Of a DNA stretch of 64,000 bases, positions 44,247 through 52,123 are shown piece after piece (position 1 is the first letter of the stretch; each line of letters starts with the position of its first letter). The position numbers were made by a program, and so were the translations under genes. The stretch is taken from contig NZ_JAMBOV010000005.1 in the NCBI RefSeq assembly GCF_023715745.1, positions 62,001-126,000 of the forward strand, written 5' to 3'. This stretch comes from Microbacterium oleivorans (GTDB lineage: Bacteria; Actinomycetota; Actinomycetes; Actinomycetales; Microbacteriaceae). The notes under the pieces were generated by a model that worked only from the letters and a program-made list of their open reading frames with translations, was not told the origin of the DNA and searched no databases.

Positions 44247-44668
44247 ACATCGTCCGGATCGCCCGCCTCGAAGAGACCGCACTCGACCTCGACGCGCACC
44301 TGCGCGCCGTCGAGGAACCGAGGTACGGCGCCGTGACGTCGTTCGTCGGACGGGTGCGCGACAACGACCCGGATGCCGCGACCGCCGTCATCGGTCTCGA
44401 GTACAGCGCCCATCCCGACGCCGAGGCGACGCTGCATCGCATCGCGGCGGAGGCCGGGAACGCGTCGGCGGCCGTGGCCGTCAGTCATCGCGTCGGCAGT
44501 CTCGCCGTCGGCGACGCTGCGGTCGTCATCGCGGTCGCGTCGGAGCACCGCGCCGAGGCGTTCGACGTGTGCCGCGCGATCATCGAGACGATCAAGACCG
44601 ACCTGCCGGTCTGGAAGCGTCAGCTCGAAGAGGACGGTACGACGGCGTGGAAGGGCATCGGCGGCTGA
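44243..44668 (+). CDS. moaE: Molybdopterin synthase catalytic subunit MoaE
   Basis: A 141-residue subunit that transfers sulfur from MoaD thiocarboxylate to precursor Z (cPMP), forming molybdopterin. TSFVGRVRDNDPD, LEYSAHPDAEATL, VSHRVGSLAVGDAAVVIAVAS and the active-site Lys residues in KTDLPVWKRQ are all present. The GTG start overlaps the mog stop. It converges on moaD, with 10 bases between the stops. Confidence 0.95.
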   Translation: MNIVRIARLEETALDLDAHLRAVEEPRYGAVTSFVGRVRDNDPDAATAVIGLEYSAHPDAEATLHRIAAEAGNASAAVAVSHRVGSLAVGDAAVVIAVASEHRAEAFDVCRAIIETIKTDLPVWKRQLEEDGTTAWKGIGG

Positions 44669-44678
44669 GGCCGACCCG

Positions 44679-44912
44679 TCAGCCCCCCGCGAAGGGCGGC
44701 AGCACGTCGATGAGACGCGCGTCGGCGAGCGAGGCGTCACCGTCGGTCCGCACGCCGTCGACCAGCACGGCGCAGTCGGGCAGCACGAACCACAGCTTGG
44801 GGTGCTCGTCGAGGACGGCCGTGCGGAGCTCGGCGAGGGTCGCCTCCGACCGTTCCTCGCTCTCGGTGCCGGCGGCCTCGGCGGCTGCCGCGAAGTAGCG
44901 TACGAGGGTCAT
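44679..44912 (-). CDS. moaD: Molybdopterin synthase sulfur carrier MoaD
   Basis: A 77-residue ubiquitin-like protein that ends FAGG. The C-terminal Gly-Gly is adenylated by MoeB and turned into a thiocarboxylate. The fold signature VRYFAAAAEAAG at the start is typical. Its start overlaps the moaC stop by 4 bases; it is the last gene of the leftward run moeB-moeA-moaC-moaD. Confidence 0.93.
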   Translation of the reverse strand: MTLVRYFAAAAEAAGTESEERSEATLAELRTAVLDEHPKLWFVLPDCAVLVDGVRTDGDASLADARLIDVLPPFAGG

Positions 44913-45409
44913 GACTGCTCCTCATCGGAGGTGCCGGACTCGCCGGGGCGCACCCAGTCGCCCGAGCGACCGCCCGACTTCGCGACGATGCGGATGTTCT
45001 CCATCACGACCGACCGGTCGAGACCCTTGATCATGTCGACGACCGCGAGCGCGGCGACCGAGACGGCGGTGATGGCCTCCATCTCGACACCGGTGCGGTC
45101 GGCTGTGCCGACGGTCGCCTCGATCTCGACGCCTTCGTCGGTGATCTCTAACTCGACGGATGCCCGGTGCACACCGATGACGTGCGCCAGCGGCAGCAGC
45201 GCGGCAGTCGACTTCGCCGCTTGGATGCCGGCGATCCGGGCTACGGCGAGCACGTCGCCCTTCGGTGCGGTGCCGTCGCGCAGCGCGGCGACGACCTCGG
45301 CGCTGCACCAGACGAACCCGCGGGCGGTCGCCGTGCGGACCGTCGGGGTCTTCGCCGTGACGTCGACCATGTGCGCCCGGCCGGCCGAGTCGAGGTGGGG
45401 GAAGCTCAT
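44909..45409 (-). CDS. moaC: Cyclic pyranopterin monophosphate synthase MoaC
   Basis: A 166-residue enzyme that acts with MoaA to convert GTP to cPMP. MVDVTAKTPTVRTATARG near the start, KGDVLAVARIAGIQAAKSTAALLPLAH in the middle, and TGVEMEAITAVSVAALAVVDMIKGLD toward the end are the MoaC core, followed by KSGGRSGDW. One oddity: the usual PLCHP segment reads PLAHV, keeping the His but losing Cys and Pro. ATG 45409 forms an ATGA overlap with moeA. Confidence 0.94.
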   Translation of the reverse strand: MSFPHLDSAGRAHMVDVTAKTPTVRTATARGFVWCSAEVVAALRDGTAPKGDVLAVARIAGIQAAKSTAALLPLAHVIGVHRASVELEITDEGVEIEATVGTADRTGVEMEAITAVSVAALAVVDMIKGLDRSVVMENIRIVAKSGGRSGDWVRPGESGTSDEEQS

Positions 45410-46638
45410 CCCACCAGCATGACATCCACATCGTCGCCGGCGGCCACGCTCGCGACCTCGGCGGGGACGATCGCGAACGCGGATGCCCGTGCCAGCCCGC
45501 CCGCGAGGTGCGAGCCCGAGCCGCCCGCCGTCGCGGGCCGCACGGTCCGCGCGGCGAGGTCGACGACGGCCGGCAGGTACTGCCGGCGTCCCGGTGGTGT
45601 CGTCCACGACTCCGCCGCGGTCAGCGTCAGGCGCGGCCGCTGGGTCTCGGTGCGGCCCTGCAGCGCGAGGAGTGCGGGTCGCACGAACACCTCGAACGAC
45701 ACCGCGACGCTGACCGGGTTGCCGGGAAGGCCGAAGACGAGGCATCCGTCACCCACCGTCCCGAAGGCCTGCGGCTTGCCCGGCTGCATCGACACCTTCG
45801 CGAACTCGACCTCGCCGTGGCCGTCGAATGCAGCGCGCACCGGCTCGTACGCTCCCGCGCTGACGCCACCGGTGAAGACGATGACGTCGGCGCCGAGCTC
45901 GCGGGCGTCGGCGGTGACCTGCGCGACCGCGTGACCGTCGTCGGCGACCCGCGCGGTCAGGACGAGGTCGGCATCCGCGTCGAGGACGAGCTGCGCGAGG
46001 AGCGGCCCGTTGGAGTCGGGGATGAGCCCACGGCGGATGGGCTCGCCCGGCGCGATCAGCTCGCTGCCCGTCGACACCACGGCGACTCGCGGCGCCCGGA
46101 CCACCGCGACCGCGTCGATGCCGGCGGCGACGGCCGCAGCCACCTGGAACGGACCCATCCGCTCGCCGGCGTCGATCACGACGTCGCCGGCACGCAGGTC
46201 CGCGCCACGGCGTCGGACGAACGCGCCGGATGCCGGGGCAGAGAGCACCTGGACGACGTCGAGGGAGTCGGCGAGCCCGCCCGCCGTGTCCTCGAACGGC
46301 ACGATCGCGTCGGCGTCGGTCGGCGTCGGCGAGCCGGTCATGATGCGGGCTGCCTCGCCCTCCGCGAGGGGAGGGTCGGTCGCCACCCCGGCGGGGAGGT
46401 CGGCGACGACGCGCAGCGCGACCGGGTGATCGCCGCTCGCGGACGCGACGTCGGCGGCGCGCACGGCGAACCCGTCCATTGCCGAGTTGTCGAAGAGGGG
46501 GATGTCGTGCGCGGCGACGGTCGGCGTCGCCAGCGTCCGACCCGCTGACCCGCGGACGGGGACCGTCTCGCTCGGCAGCGTGCGGACGGCGCCCAGGACA
46601 CGGGCGAGCTGGTCCTCGACGCTGCGCAGCCCGCTCAT
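45406..46638 (-). CDS. moeA: Molybdopterin molybdenumtransferase MoeA
   Basis: A 410-residue MoeA. It inserts molybdate into adenylated molybdopterin. Signatures in order are HDIPLFDNSAMDGFAVRAAD (near 43-62), RIMTGSPTPTDADAIVPFED, RRRGADLRAGDV, VAVVSTGSELIAPGEPI, FTGGVSAGAYE, and VFGLPGNPVSVAVSFEVFV. The last part is the C-terminal MoeA domain IV. ATG 46638 overlaps moeB by 4 bases. It is a full-length, normal member. Confidence 0.95.
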   Translation of the reverse strand: MSGLRSVEDQLARVLGAVRTLPSETVPVRGSAGRTLATPTVAAHDIPLFDNSAMDGFAVRAADVASASGDHPVALRVVADLPAGVATDPPLAEGEAARIMTGSPTPTDADAIVPFEDTAGGLADSLDVVQVLSAPASGAFVRRRGADLRAGDVVIDAGERMGPFQVAAAVAAGIDAVAVVRAPRVAVVSTGSELIAPGEPIRRGLIPDSNGPLLAQLVLDADADLVLTARVADDGHAVAQVTADARELGADVIVFTGGVSAGAYEPVRAAFDGHGEVEFAKVSMQPGKPQAFGTVGDGCLVFGLPGNPVSVAVSFEVFVRPALLALQGRTETQRPRLTLTAAESWTTPPGRRQYLPAVVDLAARTVRPATAGGSGSHLAGGLARASAFAIVPAEVASVAAGDDVDVMLVG

Positions 46639-47414
46639 GCGCCGGCCGCCGCGGGCGCCGCCGAGCGGAGCGGGAGCTCGTGCTGGCGGCTCGAGAGCGC
46701 GTCGAGCACGAGCATGCGGCCGAGCAGCGGCTGGCCGACGCCGATCGCGAGCTTGACGACCTCGGTGGCCAGGATGCCGCCCACCTGGACGCAGAGTGCG
46801 CCGAGCACACCGACCTGCGCGCACGTCGGCGGGTCGCCCTCGGTGCCGACGGCGAAGAGGTCGTTCAGCACGACGGGGTCGCCCTCGGTCGGGCGCGACC
46901 AGAAGACGGTGACCTGCGCGTGCCATTCGCGCACAGCGCCCCAGACGAGCGGCAGGCCGAGCGCCTCGGTGGCCGCCGCGACGGCACGACGGGTCGCGAA
47001 CGAGTCGCTCGTGTCGATGACGACGTCGGCGCGCGCGAAGAACTCCTGCGCGTTGCTCTCGTCGAGGCGCGCGGTGACCGGGGTGACGACGGTGACGGGG
47101 GAGAGGGCGGCGACCGCGCGCACGGCGCTCTCGGTCTTGTGCACGCCGATGTCCTCGATGCGGTGGGCGATCTGGCGTTGCAGGTTGTGCAGCTCGACGG
47201 TGTCGTCGTCGATGACGATGAGCTCGCCGACTCCCGCGGCGGCGAGGGCGAGGATCGCGGGCGAGCCGATGCCTCCCGCACCGACGATGGCCACGCGAGT
47301 GTTCGCGAGACGTCGCTGCCCCTCGTCGCCGATGCCCTTCAGCACCGTGTGCCGCGCCGTCCGCCTGCGCTCGTCGGGATCCAACTCGGGTATGGGATCG
47401 ACCAAGGGGTCCAT
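46635..47414 (-). CDS. moeB: MoaD-adenylating enzyme MoeB/ThiF, without zinc-binding cysteines
   Basis: A 259-residue E1-like enzyme that adenylates the MoaD C-terminus. The ATP site is VAIVGAGGIGSPAILALAAAG, with the Arg finger in LHNLQRQIAH and DTSDSFATRRAV later; the catalytic-type Cys in PTCAQVGVLGAL is present. The two CxxC pairs that bind structural zinc in E. coli MoeB are both missing: the position of CYRCLFP reads NDLFAV, and there is no C-terminal CPxCG. The rhodanese domain of some actinobacterial MoeBR/MoeZ proteins is also absent. It is the first gene of moeB-moeA-moaC-moaD and has a leaderless -10 box. Confidence 0.9.
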   Translation of the reverse strand: MDPLVDPIPELDPDERRRTARHTVLKGIGDEGQRRLANTRVAIVGAGGIGSPAILALAAAGVGELIVIDDDTVELHNLQRQIAHRIEDIGVHKTESAVRAVAALSPVTVVTPVTARLDESNAQEFFARADVVIDTSDSFATRRAVAAATEALGLPLVWGAVREWHAQVTVFWSRPTEGDPVVLNDLFAVGTEGDPPTCAQVGVLGALCVQVGGILATEVVKLAIGVGQPLLGRMLVLDALSSRQHELPLRSAAPAAAGA

Positions 47415-47420
47415 GTCTTG

Positions 47421-47426
47421 AGTTTA
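47421..47426 (-). promoter_or_regulatory. -10 box of moeB (leaderless)
   Basis: TAAACT on the reverse strand, 6 bases before ATG 47414. It probably drives the whole moeB-moeA-moaC-moaD unit. Confidence 0.55.
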
Positions 47427-47527
47427 CGGGCGCGAGGGGATGCCGGGGCGCTGCCGCGCGATCGGCTCCCCTGCGCGATTCAGGTCGCAGATGCGGATAC
47501 AACACGCTCTGAGAGCCGCTCGTGCGG

Positions 47528-47533
47528 CATGAT
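47528..47533 (+). promoter_or_regulatory. -10 box of the molbindin-like gene
   Basis: CATGAT lies 6 bases before ATG 47540. It probably drives the molbindin-modABC unit. Confidence 0.4.
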
Positions 47534-47539
47534 CGAACC

Positions 47540-47932
47540 ATGACGACGTACCGTGTCTCCCGAGCCGCTCGACTGCTGGGCGTGAGCGACGATTCCGTGC
47601 GCCGATGGATCGACCAGGGACTGCTGCCGGTGACGGATGCCGTGCCCGCCGAGATCCCCGGCGAGGCCCTCGCCGCCTTCGCCGTGAACATGGCGAACGA
47701 CCCCGCCGACGGGTACGAGCACCGGTCGAGCGCGCGCAACAGCTTCATCGGGATCGTGACGCGGGTGCAGGTCGACGGGGTGATGGCGCAGGTCGACATC
47801 CAGTCCGGTCCGCACCGGGTCGTCTCGCTGCTGTCGGCCGAGGCGGTGCGTGAGCTGCAGCTCGAGGTCGGCACGCTGGCTCGTGCGTCGGTGAAGGCCA
47901 CGAACGTCGTCGTCGAGCTGGCGGGGGAGTGA
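47540..47932 (+). CDS. HTH and TOBE (molbindin) domain regulator
   Basis: A 130-residue protein. Residues about 4-45 form a MerR/excisionase-like HTH (YRVSRAARLLGVSDDSVRRWIDQGLLP). Residues about 64-128 form a single TOBE/molbindin domain (SARNSFIGIVTRVQVDGVMAQVDIQSGP, VKATNVVVELAG), which binds molybdate or tungstate. This is the common actinobacterial substitute for ModE. It stands directly before modABC, with one base to modA, so it most likely regulates molybdate uptake in response to intracellular molybdate. Confidence 0.9.
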   Translation: MTTYRVSRAARLLGVSDDSVRRWIDQGLLPVTDAVPAEIPGEALAAFAVNMANDPADGYEHRSSARNSFIGIVTRVQVDGVMAQVDIQSGPHRVVSLLSAEAVRELQLEVGTLARASVKATNVVVELAGE

Positions 47933-47933
47933 C

Positions 47934-48680
47934 GTGCGCCGTTCCGCCGTCGCGCTCGTCGCGCTCGTGCTCGCACTGACCGGGTGCGCGGCGCCCGCTC
48001 CGGCACCTCCGAGCGACGAGGTGTCCGGTTCGCTGACCGTGTACGCCGCGGCGTCCCTGCAGGCGTCGTTCGACGAGATGTCCGCGGCGTTCACGGCGCA
48101 GCATCCGGGTACGCAGATCAGTCCCGTCTACGACGGCTCGTCGACTCTTGCGACGCAGATCACGGAGGGCGCCCCGGCCGATGTGTTCGCGTCGGCGGAC
48201 GAGGCGACGATGGCGAGCGTGGCGGAGTTCGCGTCAGACCCGGCGGTGTTCGCGACGAACACCCTCGTGATCGTCGTCCCGGCGGGCAACCCCGAGAACG
48301 TCACGTCGCTCAGGGATCTGTCGGATGTGGTGACGGTGCTGTGCGCACCCGAGGTGCCGTGCGGCGCGGCATCCGCTCGGCTGCTCGACGGCGCGGGCGT
48401 GACGGTCGACGCGGCGAGTCTCGAGCAGAACGTGACTGCCGTGCTGACCAAGGTGGCCGCGGGCGAGGCCGATGCGGGCCTCGTGTACGCGACGGATGTG
48501 GTCGGTCGCGACGACGTCGAGGCGATCGTCCCCGAGGGGAGCGCCGAGGTCGTGAATCGCTACGAGATCGCCGCGCTGACGGATGCCGCGAATCCGAAGA
48601 CGGCCGAGGCGTTCGTCGACTTCGTGTTGTCGGATGCCGGGCAGCAGATCCTCGCGGACCGCGGATTCGGCGCGCCGTGA
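47934..48680 (+). CDS. modA: Molybdate ABC transporter substrate-binding lipoprotein ModA
   Basis: A 248-residue lipoprotein. The signal peptide ends LALTGC, with the lipid-modified Cys near residue 18. The oxyanion site includes LTVYAAASLQASFDEM and the later YDGSSTLATQITEGAPADVFASAD, both standard in ModA. GTG 47934 follows one base after the previous stop. The modB start overlaps its stop. Confidence 0.95.
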   Translation: MRRSAVALVALVLALTGCAAPAPAPPSDEVSGSLTVYAAASLQASFDEMSAAFTAQHPGTQISPVYDGSSTLATQITEGAPADVFASADEATMASVAEFASDPAVFATNTLVIVVPAGNPENVTSLRDLSDVVTVLCAPEVPCGAASARLLDGAGVTVDAASLEQNVTAVLTKVAAGEADAGLVYATDVVGRDDVEAIVPEGSAEVVNRYEIAALTDAANPKTAEAFVDFVLSDAGQQILADRGFGAP

Positions 48681-49459
48681 GCGACGCGCGCGGGTACGTC
48701 CCTCGAACCCTGTCGCTGCCCGCCGCGGTCGGGCTGGCGTTCCTGATCCTGCCGCTGGTCGCGCTGATCGCCCGCGTGCAGTGGTCGACGTTCGTCGCCG
48801 ACGTGACCTCGCCTTCGGCGCTGGCGGCGCTCGGGCTCTCGCTGGGCACGGGCGCGGCGGCCACCGCGATCTGCGTCGTGATCGGGGTGCCCCTGGCCCT
48901 GCTCATCGCCCGCTCGGGGCCGCGTCTGGCGGCGACGCTGCGGGCGGCGGTGACGATTCCGCTGGTGCTGCCGCCGATGGTCGGGGGCATCGCACTGCTG
49001 TACCTGTTCGGGCGGCAGGGATGGCTCGGTGGGTGGGGGCTGTCGTTCACGACGCCCGCGGTGGTGGTCGCGCAGACGTTCGTCGCCCTGCCGTTCCTCG
49101 TCCTCGCCGTCGAGGGTGCGGTGAGGTCGACGGGCGTTGATTTCGAGCGGACGGCGGCGGCGCTCGGGGCCGGCCGGTGGACGATCCTGCGGCGCATCAC
49201 TCTGCCGCTCGCGGCGCCGGGGATCGTCGCCGGTGTCGTGCTGTGCTTCGCGCGGGCGATCGGCGAGTTCGGCGCGACCGCCCTGTTCGCCGGCAACCGG
49301 CCCGGGGTGACGCAGACGATGCCGCTGGCGATCTACACGGCGTTCAACGGCGCCGGTGTGACGCAGGGCACCGCCGTCGCACTCGCCTTGCTGCTGCTCG
49401 CCGCGGCGGTGCTCGTGCTCATGCTCGTGCGCGGGTGGCGGCCGGGGGCGGTGCGATGA
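48677..49459 (+). CDS. modB: Molybdate ABC transporter permease ModB
   Basis: A 260-residue permease with five or six spans. The coupling loop is TGVDFERTAAALGAGRWTILRRITLPLAAPG near residues 150-180. The segment TIPLVLPPMVGGIALLYLFGRQGWLG is typical of ModB. GTG 48677 overlaps the modA stop, and the modC start overlaps its own stop. Confidence 0.94.
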   Translation: MSDARGYVPRTLSLPAAVGLAFLILPLVALIARVQWSTFVADVTSPSALAALGLSLGTGAAATAICVVIGVPLALLIARSGPRLAATLRAAVTIPLVLPPMVGGIALLYLFGRQGWLGGWGLSFTTPAVVVAQTFVALPFLVLAVEGAVRSTGVDFERTAAALGAGRWTILRRITLPLAAPGIVAGVVLCFARAIGEFGATALFAGNRPGVTQTMPLAIYTAFNGAGVTQGTAVALALLLLAAAVLVLMLVRGWRPGAVR

Positions 49460-50517
49460 GCGGCCTCCAGGCGCGGGTCGTCGTGGACCGGCCGCGGTTC
49501 CGGGTGGATGTCACCCTCGACGCCGCCGCGGGGGAGACGATCGCGGTGATGGGACCCAGCGGCGCCGGCAAGTCGACGGTGCTCGAGGCGCTCGCCGGTC
49601 TGCTGCCGCTCGACGACGGCGAGATCTCCGTCGCCGCTCGTATCGTCGAGCGGGCGGCCGCACCGCGGGTGCGGACGGCGCCGATGCACCGGGGGGTCGT
49701 GCTGCTCGGTCAGGACCCCCGCCTGTTCCCGCATCTGAGCGCGCGCGAGAACGTGGCGTTCGGTCCGCGCGCCGCCGGGACGCCCGTCGCGCAGGCGCGT
49801 GCCGAGGCCGACGCCTGGCTCGAGCGAGTGGGGCTGGCCGGTACGGGAGCGCGCATGCCGCGCGAGCTGTCGGGAGGCGAGCAGCAGCGCGTCGCGATCG
49901 CGCGAGCGCTGTCGGCGTCGCCGCGGGTGGTGCTGCTCGACGAGCCGCTCGTCGCGCTCGATCCCGTCACGGCGTCCGCGATCCGAGGGATGCTGCGCGA
50001 GCAGCTCGCCGGGACGACGACGGTCGCCGTCACGCACGACGCCGGCGACGCGGTCGCCCTCGCAGAGAGGCTGTTCGTGATCGAGGAGGGAGGCGTGGTG
50101 CAGAGGGGCGCGGTGCGCGAGGTGCTGGGAGCACCGGCATCCGCCTTCGTCGCCTCGGTTGCCGACATGAATCGGATGCCGGGGGTCTCGGCCCGTGGTG
50201 GGTGGCGAGGTTCGGCGGGTCAGGTGCTGACGAGCGCGGATGCCGCGTCGACGGCGCTCGCCGCCGGTGAGGGAGTGGCGCTCGCCGCCGTGTTCCGGCC
50301 GGGTGATGTGCGGATCGCGGACGGTGAGGGGCTGAACGCGTGGGCGGCGACGGTGGTCGGGGTGGAGCCGACGCTCGCGGGCACGCGGATCCGGACAACG
50401 GCGGGCGTGGTCGACGTGCCGGAGACGGCGGTCTCGGTCGGTGACGCGGTGTGGCTGCAGGTCGACCGGGCGCGGGTGCGGTTCGTCGGCATGACGCGCG
50501 CGGCTACTTCCGACTGA
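49456..50517 (+). CDS. modC: Molybdate ABC transporter ATP-binding protein ModC
   Basis: A 353-residue ATPase. Walker A is GPSGAGKST (near residues 33-41), the signature ELSGGEQQRVAIARAL, and Walker B VVLLDEPLVALD. A C-terminal extension (about 285-350, ending VGDAVWLQVDRARVRFVGM) is a TOBE-type regulatory domain that can bind molybdate and inhibit transport. Its last 14 bases overlap the end of the convergent lipoprotein gene. Confidence 0.94.
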   Translation: MSGLQARVVVDRPRFRVDVTLDAAAGETIAVMGPSGAGKSTVLEALAGLLPLDDGEISVAARIVERAAAPRVRTAPMHRGVVLLGQDPRLFPHLSARENVAFGPRAAGTPVAQARAEADAWLERVGLAGTGARMPRELSGGEQQRVAIARALSASPRVVLLDEPLVALDPVTASAIRGMLREQLAGTTTVAVTHDAGDAVALAERLFVIEEGGVVQRGAVREVLGAPASAFVASVADMNRMPGVSARGGWRGSAGQVLTSADAASTALAAGEGVALAAVFRPGDVRIADGEGLNAWAATVVGVEPTLAGTRIRTTAGVVDVPETAVSVGDAVWLQVDRARVRFVGMTRAATSD

Positions 50518-50893
50518 CCCAGACGTTGTCCGAGATCATTTCTCGGTCCTCGCCGCTTCGGTAGCTGAGGTCGGCGTCGACGCTCACGGTGTCGCTGATC
50601 CGGATGGACACGTAGTCGGGCTCGCACTCGGTGGCCTGCCAGACGTCGTCCAGGGTGAGCGAGAGGCAGAGCGCGTCGCCGTCATCCGCTGCACGCGCCA
50701 GGTAGACGTCGTAGGCGTCGGCCTTGCCGACGTATCGCAGCGTCGCGACGTCGACGGAACCGTCGGCTCCGGCGACGACCGAGTCGGGTCGGTCTGCGGC
50801 CGTCTGCTCGCGAGCGAACTCCGCCGGTGTGCAGGCGGTCAGGAGCAGTGCGGTCGCGGCGAGGGCAGGCAGGGCGGCGCGGCGGAGGCTCAT
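50504..50893 (-). CDS. Small secreted lipoprotein of unknown function
   Basis: A 129-residue protein with a signal peptide ending LLLTAC (Cys near residue 21). The mature part is acidic with two cysteines (ALCLSL, ATECEPDY), probably a disulfide. TAGTTT (50901-50906, reverse) 7 bases before ATG 50893 acts as a leaderless -10. I recognise no family. It interrupts the molybdenum genes between modC and moaA but nothing in it suggests a role there. Confidence 0.75.
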   Translation of the reverse strand: MSLRRAALPALAATALLLTACTPAEFAREQTAADRPDSVVAGADGSVDVATLRYVGKADAYDVYLARAADDGDALCLSLTLDDVWQATECEPDYVSIRISDTVSVDADLSYRSGEDREMISDNVWVSRK

Positions 50894-50900
50894 GTGCCGA

Positions 50901-50906
50901 AAACTA
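50901..50906 (-). promoter_or_regulatory. -10 box of the small lipoprotein gene
   Basis: TAGTTT on the reverse strand, 7 bases before ATG 50893. Confidence 0.45.
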
Positions 50907-50993
50907 GCGTGCGATCTGGCATCGAACCGGCGATTGGGGCCGATTTCCCAGCCCAGGGCGGCTCTGTTCGCCCCGGTCGCGCATGCCGCCGAT

Positions 50994-50999
50994 TAGGCT
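50994..50999 (+). promoter_or_regulatory. -10 box upstream of moaA
   Basis: TAGGCT lies 6 bases before ATG 51006. That ATG opens a 9-codon frame (MECHGGTER) whose TGA (51033-51035) overlaps the moaA GTG (51032-51034), so this promoter may make an mRNA that starts with a leader peptide. Confidence 0.45.
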
Positions 51000-51031
51000 C
51001 GGAAAATGGAATGCCACGGGGGGACAGAGCG

Positions 51032-52117
51032 GTGACGGCCGTTCCGATCTCGCTGGGTCGCGCGGCGCCGCAGATCCCGTCGGGCGCCCTCCCGGATCCC
51101 GCTGTCGGCCTCGTCGACACGCACGGTCGCGTGCACCGCGATCTGCGGATCTCGCTGACCGATCGATGCTCGCTGCGCTGCACCTACTGCATGCCCGAGC
51201 AGGGGAACGAGTGGCTGGCGCGCACGAGCATCCTGACGACGGACGAGATCGTCGAGATCGCGGAGGTGGCGGCGGGCCTCGGTATCCGCACGTTCCGGCT
51301 CACCGGCGGCGAGCCCCTGCTGCGGACCGACATCGTCGATGTGGTGCGTCGCGTGGCTGCGATTTCGGGGCCCGAGGGTCCGGTCGAGGTGGCGATGACG
51401 ACGAACGGGATCCGGCTGGCCGAGGTGCTGCCGGACCTGATCGACGCGGGCCTGACGCGGCTCAACATCAGCATCGACACGATCGACCGCGAGCGGTTCG
51501 CCGCGTTGACGCGACGTGACCGGCTCGATGACGTGCTCGAGGGGATCGCGGCGGCCGCGGCATCCGATCTGAAGCCGTTGAAGCTCAACGCCGTCGCGAT
51601 GCGGGGCGTGAACGACGACCAGCTCGTCGATCTTGTGGCGTTCGCGATGGAGGTGGGCGCGCAGCTGCGGTTCATCGAGCAGATGCCGCTGGATTCGGGG
51701 CATACGTGGGATCGAAGCGCGATGGTGACGCGCGAGGAGATCCTGGCGGCGCTGTCGGAGCGCTGGTTGCTCGAGCCGGTGCCGGGCCGCGGCGGAGCTC
51801 CCGCTGAGAAGTGGCGGATCGATGGCGGCCCGCACGAGGTCGGCGTGATCGCGTCGGTGACGGCGCCGTTCTGCGGTGCGTGCGACCGGCTGCGCCTGAC
51901 CGCCGACGGTCAGTTCCGCAACTGCCTGTTCTCGCTGACGGAGTACGACGTGACGAGCGCGGTGCGGGGGATGCCGGCGGATGCCGCGGACGCCGATCGA
52001 CGGCGCGTGATCGCCGAGGTGCTGCACGCGTGCGTGCTGGGCAAGCTGCCCGGGCACGCGATCAACGACCCGTCGTTCCTGCAGCCGGCGCGGGGGATGA
52101 ACGCGATCGGGGGCTGA
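51032..52117 (+). CDS. moaA: GTP 3',8-cyclase MoaA (radical SAM)
   Basis: A 361-residue radical-SAM enzyme for the first step of molybdopterin synthesis (GTP to 3',8-cyclo-GTP). The SAM-binding cluster is CSLRCTYC near residues 49-56, and LTGGEPLLR follows. The second [4Fe-4S] site that binds GTP is CGACDRLRLTADGQFRNC. The C-terminal double Gly needed for activity is present (MNAIGG). GTG 51032 has a GGGGGGA site 7 bases upstream; ATG 51011 is the alternative and would add seven residues. Confidence 0.94.
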   Translation: MTAVPISLGRAAPQIPSGALPDPAVGLVDTHGRVHRDLRISLTDRCSLRCTYCMPEQGNEWLARTSILTTDEIVEIAEVAAGLGIRTFRLTGGEPLLRTDIVDVVRRVAAISGPEGPVEVAMTTNGIRLAEVLPDLIDAGLTRLNISIDTIDRERFAALTRRDRLDDVLEGIAAAAASDLKPLKLNAVAMRGVNDDQLVDLVAFAMEVGAQLRFIEQMPLDSGHTWDRSAMVTREEILAALSERWLLEPVPGRGGAPAEKWRIDGGPHEVGVIASVTAPFCGACDRLRLTADGQFRNCLFSLTEYDVTSAVRGMPADAADADRRRVIAEVLHACVLGKLPGHAINDPSFLQPARGMNAIGG

Positions 52118-52123
52118 GCCCCC

